This document shows positions 61,121-64,000 of a stretch of 64,000 nucleotides of DNA, in pieces. Source of the DNA: Oxyruncus cristatus (Eukaryota; Chordata; Aves; Passeriformes; Cotingidae); assembly GCA_013399855.1 (NCBI GenBank), contig VXAY01006698.1:538702-602701 (forward strand), read 5' to 3'. Each line of letters begins with the position of its first letter. The first letter of the stretch is position 1. The translations under genes and the position numbers were made by a program. The notes below the pieces were generated by a model that was not told where the DNA came from, made no database searches, and saw nothing but the letters and a program-made list of their open reading frames with translations.

Positions 61121-64000
61121 TCCAAATCCAACCTAGAAACAAAGCCTGTCCATGTAGGAATGGCACATAATCTAACTACGTGAATATATATATGTATGTG
61201 CTGTTTGGCCTCAGGAAGGACAAACGTAACCCATACTTTGCCAAGGTACTCCTCACAATGAATCATGGGCTTCTTGTGTCACAAATACCAAGTTTTACAA
61301 CTTTTCCAATCTTTCTAGATTACCTCTATGGTTGACAAGGAAGTCTGAGAGCTGACAGTACTTCCCCTGTCCCAAAGTTATGGATACCCGACCTAGACAC
61401 TGCTAGAAAATTAAATTATTTGAACTGTTCAGGTAAAACAATCATTAAAACACATCTACAAAAATCTCTTTTATTGTTAAAGTTACAACCTAATGAACGG
61501 ACCACCTGTTTGTTTAGTTTTACAAGTATCTATTTCTTCAGACCACGGATCCCTCTGAAATCATTCCTCACTGGAGAAGCTGCCGGATCCCTCAGGGAAA
61601 GAGAAGGACCTTGTAAAGGGAAGCACTCGGGATGTCAGTAAACAACGCTATAGAAAATTAACTCTTATAAGGACAGTAATAGAATAAAGAACAGTTGTCT
61701 CTGTTCTGGCCTCAGAGCTTGAGATAAACTTTCAGTCCTCTACTCAGCAATTTCAGCTGTGCCTCCTAACATAGAAATATAGCACCTACTTCAAGAAATG
61801 GTGAAAAATGAGAACCCAGTTACTCCGTAATAAAGCTATAATTCTCAATAAATTCAATTTCTGACCCTTAAATTATATACACATGACAAGTTTGTTCTGT
61901 ACAGGTATCATCCTATCAGCAAGACATGATGCATACTATCATTTAACATGTTATTTGCAGCCTGAATTCAAAACCACAAGAAAACCCACATTAAGGAGAT
62001 CAAAACATTGCCAAGACTACAGCAAGTGGTGTACAAAAAACAGCAGAACAGTATAATTTGATCATAAATGTCACCTAAAGTGCTGAAAAAATAGGTTTAT
62101 TTTCAAGGAGATTTCCAGTTTGCCCTCAAAGCTGCATTAATATAATTAACATCTCATTTTCATGTCTGCAGCATCCACGGACTTACAGAACTCTTACAGT
62201 TACAGTACAGAGCCGAATTAAGTGAGAGGTCTCTGAGAAAGTGCACATACCTGTGAGCAGGAATCCCTGGGGCTTCTTTAGAGAAACAAATGTCTGCTGA
62301 ACTATATAGTACCTTTCAAACTGTTGTTTTGCTCAGATATGCAGAGGAGTAACATAGCTAACCATGCAAACAAGATATGTGATACTCCTAAAACACAAGC
62401 AAAGCTACTTTGGCCATAGACACTGACAGGGAAAATATTTCAGATGTAAATACCCACAATCAAAAATTACGTAGGATGTGTTCTGCTTCATACCAGTGGG
62501 GATGAAGCCTCTAGGTGCTAACAATACAAGATGTGTTATATAAGACTATGCACTTATTTTTAGAAGCACATTACAAAATTAAGTACCGCACTGGAATCTG
62601 TTGCAGAGCCATGGACAGTTATATCAATATGCACACAGAACAATTGCTTAGTTGGAGCAGAATATCAGATTTGATTCAGACTGGAGTTCTCTCCTGACAA
62701 TCCCAAAAAATATTGAACCATCTGAGACTATGAAAGTTAATTTACATTCATTAGATAAAGGAAAACCAAACAAAACCACAAACAAACTACAAATCATAAA
62801 GACATTCTTTTCTATGAGCAGCAGAACTAATAAAAATTAGTTTCTCACAGATTGGTTCTTCTGTTCTTCAAAACTTAAAACCATGATAACCCTCAACTTC
62901 CTTCATTTCCACATCTCTTCATGACTTTCCCCCCATTCCAGAGAAAAGAGTCATGGTACAGACACTCTGGAAGTCTGCATGTGCTTACAGGATGCCTGAC
63001 CAGCTGCCATCCTACAGAATACATAGCGGATAAGGTCTCACTATTTCTTTTCCAAGAGTGTATACCAATTTGAACTTCCTTCCACTACCTAGACACAATT
63101 TTATGAGATCTGCAAGACCCTCATTTGAATCTTAACTTCTCTTTCTAAGTTTCCATATATAAACATGTTTATATAAAGTATAAATTCAGTTAAATGATTA
63201 CCTTCTGAGTTAACTGAAAATCTGGGTTACCTGTATACACTTGACCTACTTTAAATTATTTTATTTCTTGTTGTCATAAACATAAAACAATCCATTAAGC
63301 GCATTCTACTACCAACAGATTTTAGTACCACCATTTATTCATTTGCAGCCTATATTATTCCTCCTCAGGCTCTCTCCTAAGTACAGCAGGGCCTATGGAC
63401 TACCTTTAGTCTACTGAGCTTTAAAATACACTTCTCAAAATTATTTTGTTCTAATAACTGGACTCTGCAGCTGCAGGTGTTCAGTAGCACAGAAAGGCCC
63501 AGCAGCTGTACGCTGGAAGGCACAGTTCAGGGGCAGTTAAAGATGCCTCCTCTCAGTGAGTCACTCCTGGTTACCAATCAGGCCTATGCTTGGCAATCCC
63601 AGTTTTCAAGACTTTTGAACTTCGCTATGTAAACTAATTCAGACTAGTCTGAAACGAATCTGCACTGAGGACCCTAACAGAACTGCCAGATGCTTTAAAA
63701 AAGAAGTCATTTAAACTAGTTCCACATCTGTTGGAAACAAAGATTTGGATTACAGCTAATATTAACAGTTTGCAAATTCCTAATTAAACTGCTATGAAAA
63801 TACTACTTGCTATCAAGCATATTCTGCTGGTAGTCACAATATACACTGACCTGAGATAAGGAAAGTTCAGAAGAGCACTGATCTCTTAAAAACTACACGT
63901 TATCCTTGCAAGAAATTTGGATATTTCCTGTTCCATCATAAATGTCTCCCAGTATTTATGTTCTTACCTAACTGAACTTCCATGAAATTGGAAGGGGGGG
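61121..64000 (-). other. CNOT2: CNOT2 large 5' intron, distal end of the window
   Basis: AT-rich sequence up to the window edge. No transposon or coding exon is recognised. At the very end the minus strand reads GTTCAGTTAG|GTAAGAA, a good donor-like string, but only 33 bp lies upstream of it in the window. The upstream coding exon of CNOT2 was searched for here and not found. Confidence 0.7.

Noticed and set aside
63968..64000. Donor-like GTTAG|GTAAGAA at the window edge, with an ATG giving the start M-E-V-Q-L
   Set aside because: Only 33 bp is available. The reading frame would not match the phase-0 exon at 19284, and the short peptide resemblance to the start of another protein (androgen receptor) is coincidence. 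No acceptor can be seen.
1..64000. Search for tRNA, rRNA, CRISPR arrays, bacterial-type operons or phage modules
   Set aside because: None was seen. The sequence is vertebrate intron throughout, and bacterial feature types do not apply.

Overview
The window is vertebrate nuclear DNA, almost certainly from a bird. It is AT-rich and almost entirely intronic. Six short exons have clean GT-AG splice sites and spell the N-terminal half of CNOT2, the NOT2 scaffold subunit of the CCR4-NOT deadenylase complex. All lie on the minus strand, so transcription runs from high to low coordinates. The bird assignment rests on CR1 LINE copies with typical octamer tails (23.4, 25.9 and 35.4 kb), avian-type endogenous-retrovirus LTR pieces (40.7, 50.5 and 52.9 kb) and the absence of mammalian SINEs. 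I cannot name the species.

Layout. Positions 1-19284 hold the CNOT2 coding exons, in transcript order 19284-19162, 8858-8792, 5476-5329, 4697-4515, 2538-2459 and 1314-1189. Together they give 727 nt in one continuous frame, about residues 17-259 of the roughly 540-residue vertebrate protein. The introns here are mostly unique sequence; the only transposon remnant recognised is a CR1 tail at the very left edge. Positions 19285-64000 (44.7 kb) look like one very large 5' intron. It holds essentially all the recognisable transposon remnants, several T/G- or A/C-rich low-complexity tracts, two sequencing-gap scars and a few GC-richer patches of unknown meaning.

The gene is incomplete at both ends. 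The C-terminal exons, which carry the NOT1-anchoring segment and the NOT-box, lie left of position 1. The short upstream coding exon expected from mammalian CNOT2 (about 16 residues) was not found, so it is probably beyond position 64000. No rRNA, tRNA, CRISPR array or second protein gene is supported. Most open reading frames of 60-160 codons in the window are shadows of exons, antisense reads of repeats, or chance.

I found no convincing new biological system. The observations most worth checking are a possible unannotated minus-strand exon at 46004-46092, an A39 tract with an upstream AATAAA that could mark a retrocopy, an exact 90-bp duplication across a single N (probably an assembly artefact), and two LTR fragments of apparently the same family that cover adjacent parts of one element.
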